The position numbers and the translations under genes were made by a program. From Actinomycetota bacterium (lineage in GTDB: Bacteria > Actinomycetota > Humimicrobiia > Humimicrobiales > Humimicrobiaceae): 5,910 nt of DNA. Positions 5,630 through 5,910 of this stretch are shown in pieces; the stretch's first letter is position 1, and every line of letters begins with the position of its first letter. Location of the stretch: positions 1-5,910 of the forward strand of contig JAMCQQ010000234.1 in NCBI GenBank assembly GCA_023379515.1. Reading direction: 5' to 3'. Below the pieces are notes generated by a model, which was not told where the DNA came from, ran no database searches, and saw only the letters and a program-made list of their open reading frames with translations.

Positions 5630-5910
5630 TCAGAAAATGCCTTTTTTTATTTCATCGTACATATTTTTTACATTTTCGAAGGTTTTTATACCGCTATCAA
5701 TTATAAACCCAATATCAGTATCTACACCTATCCAACTTGCTCCTCTTTTAATCCAATCTGATATATTTTCTTTAGACCATCCAAGGCTTGTCCCAAATGG
5801 AAAATTTGCTTCATTGCAAATATAAGCAATCTTATCGAGTTCTTTTAATACTTTTGGATTTCTTGTTTGTCCTAATAATCCCATAGAGGAGTTTGGAGTA
5901 TTCGGAAAAG
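5630..5910 (-). CDS. HpcH/HpaI-type aldolase, C-terminal part; 5' end beyond right edge
   Basis: The minus-strand frame is open from the right edge to TGA at 5630-5632. The readable end (SSMGLLGQTRNPKVLKEL, then FPFGTSLGWSKENISDW, then GASWIGVDTDIGFI) matches the C-terminal third of the HpcH/HpaI class II pyruvate aldolase family, metal-dependent TIM-barrel enzymes that cleave or form 2-keto-3-deoxy-type acids. Most of the barrel and the true start lie outside the window; the ATG at 5884 is internal, because the SMG it begins belongs to the family motif. Just upstream the family has GPxDLxxSMG, whose Asp binds the metal; here it reads FPNTPNSSMG, with Thr in place of Asp. That break coincides with the repeat at 5877-5910, so the outermost 20 or so bases may not belong to this gene. 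It is tail-to-tail with the channel gene, 36 bases apart. Confidence 0.75.
   Translation of the reverse strand, partial: FPNTPNSSMGLLGQTRNPKVLKELDKIAYICNEANFPFGTSLGWSKENISDWIKRGASWIGVDTDIGFIIDSGIKTFENVKNMYDEIKKGIF
5877..5910 (+). repeat. Near-copy of an internal segment of the channel gene (source 4934-4967)
   Basis: The last 34 bases of the window match 4934-4967 at 31 positions without gaps, in the same orientation, and the match runs off the right edge. To the left of 5877 similarity stops abruptly. Read in the channel's frame, the plus strand gives NPIEEFGVFGK against NPIEEFGEFGK (channel residues 416-426). Two of the three differences are silent third-position changes, as expected of a diverged coding copy. 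It overlaps the aldolase frame on the other strand. Confidence 0.65.

Noticed and set aside
5637..5825. Plus-strand 62-codon frame opposite the aldolase
   Set aside because: Shadow of the aldolase reading frame, whose family motifs are clear on the minus strand.
1..5910. CRISPR array, tRNA/rRNA, insertion sequence or a known defence operon
   Set aside because: No regularly spaced repeats, no recognisable tRNA- or rRNA-like stretch, and no transposase, Cas or toxin-antitoxin reading frame was seen.

Overview
The window is AT-rich prokaryotic DNA using the standard genetic code, with short intergenic gaps. The gene content (bacterial-type LigD repair protein, FAD/Rieske oxidoreductase, dodecin, bacterial-style serpin, CASTOR/POLLUX-type channel, HpcH/HpaI-type aldolase) suggests a low-GC bacterium. 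The sequence does not fix the phylum, and an archaeon is not excluded. Of the three starts that can be judged, only the dodecin gene has a textbook Shine-Dalgarno; the oxidoreductase and channel genes have none.

Layout. (1) 1-993, plus: the 3' part of ligD, entering from the left edge as the last residues of the ligase domain followed by a complete polymerase domain. (2) 1010-2566, minus: an intact FAD-dependent oxidoreductase with a C-terminal Rieske domain, converging on ligD with a 16-base gap. (3) 2567-2793: a divergent control region. It holds a 30-residue open fragment on the minus strand that looks like the end of a lost gene, a -10 candidate for the oxidoreductase, a promoter candidate for dodecin, and a small UUCG-loop hairpin just before the dodecin Shine-Dalgarno. 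(4) 2794-3000, plus: dodecin, a flavin-binding protein. (5) about 3003-3599, plus: a serpin remnant that keeps the N-terminal third and the reactive-loop/C-terminal strands but lacks about half of the fold. (6) 3689-5593, plus: an intact two-TM channel with tandem RCK-like domains, of the CASTOR/POLLUX family. (7) 5630 to the right edge, minus: the C-terminal part of an HpcH/HpaI-type aldolase.

How the genes relate. The divergent FAD/Rieske enzyme and dodecin could share a flavin/redox theme. LigD points to a Ku/LigD end-joining system whose Ku gene is not in view. The channel appears to be an independent transcription unit. No coherent new multi-gene system is visible.

The most unusual aspect is the number of broken joints: a gene-end fragment at 2571-2663, a serpin that has lost its export signal and its middle, and a right edge where the aldolase frame stops looking like aldolase. 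At that edge the plus strand instead carries a 34-base near-copy (31/34 identical) of an internal piece of the channel gene. These could be real rearrangement scars or, at the right edge especially, a chimeric assembly.
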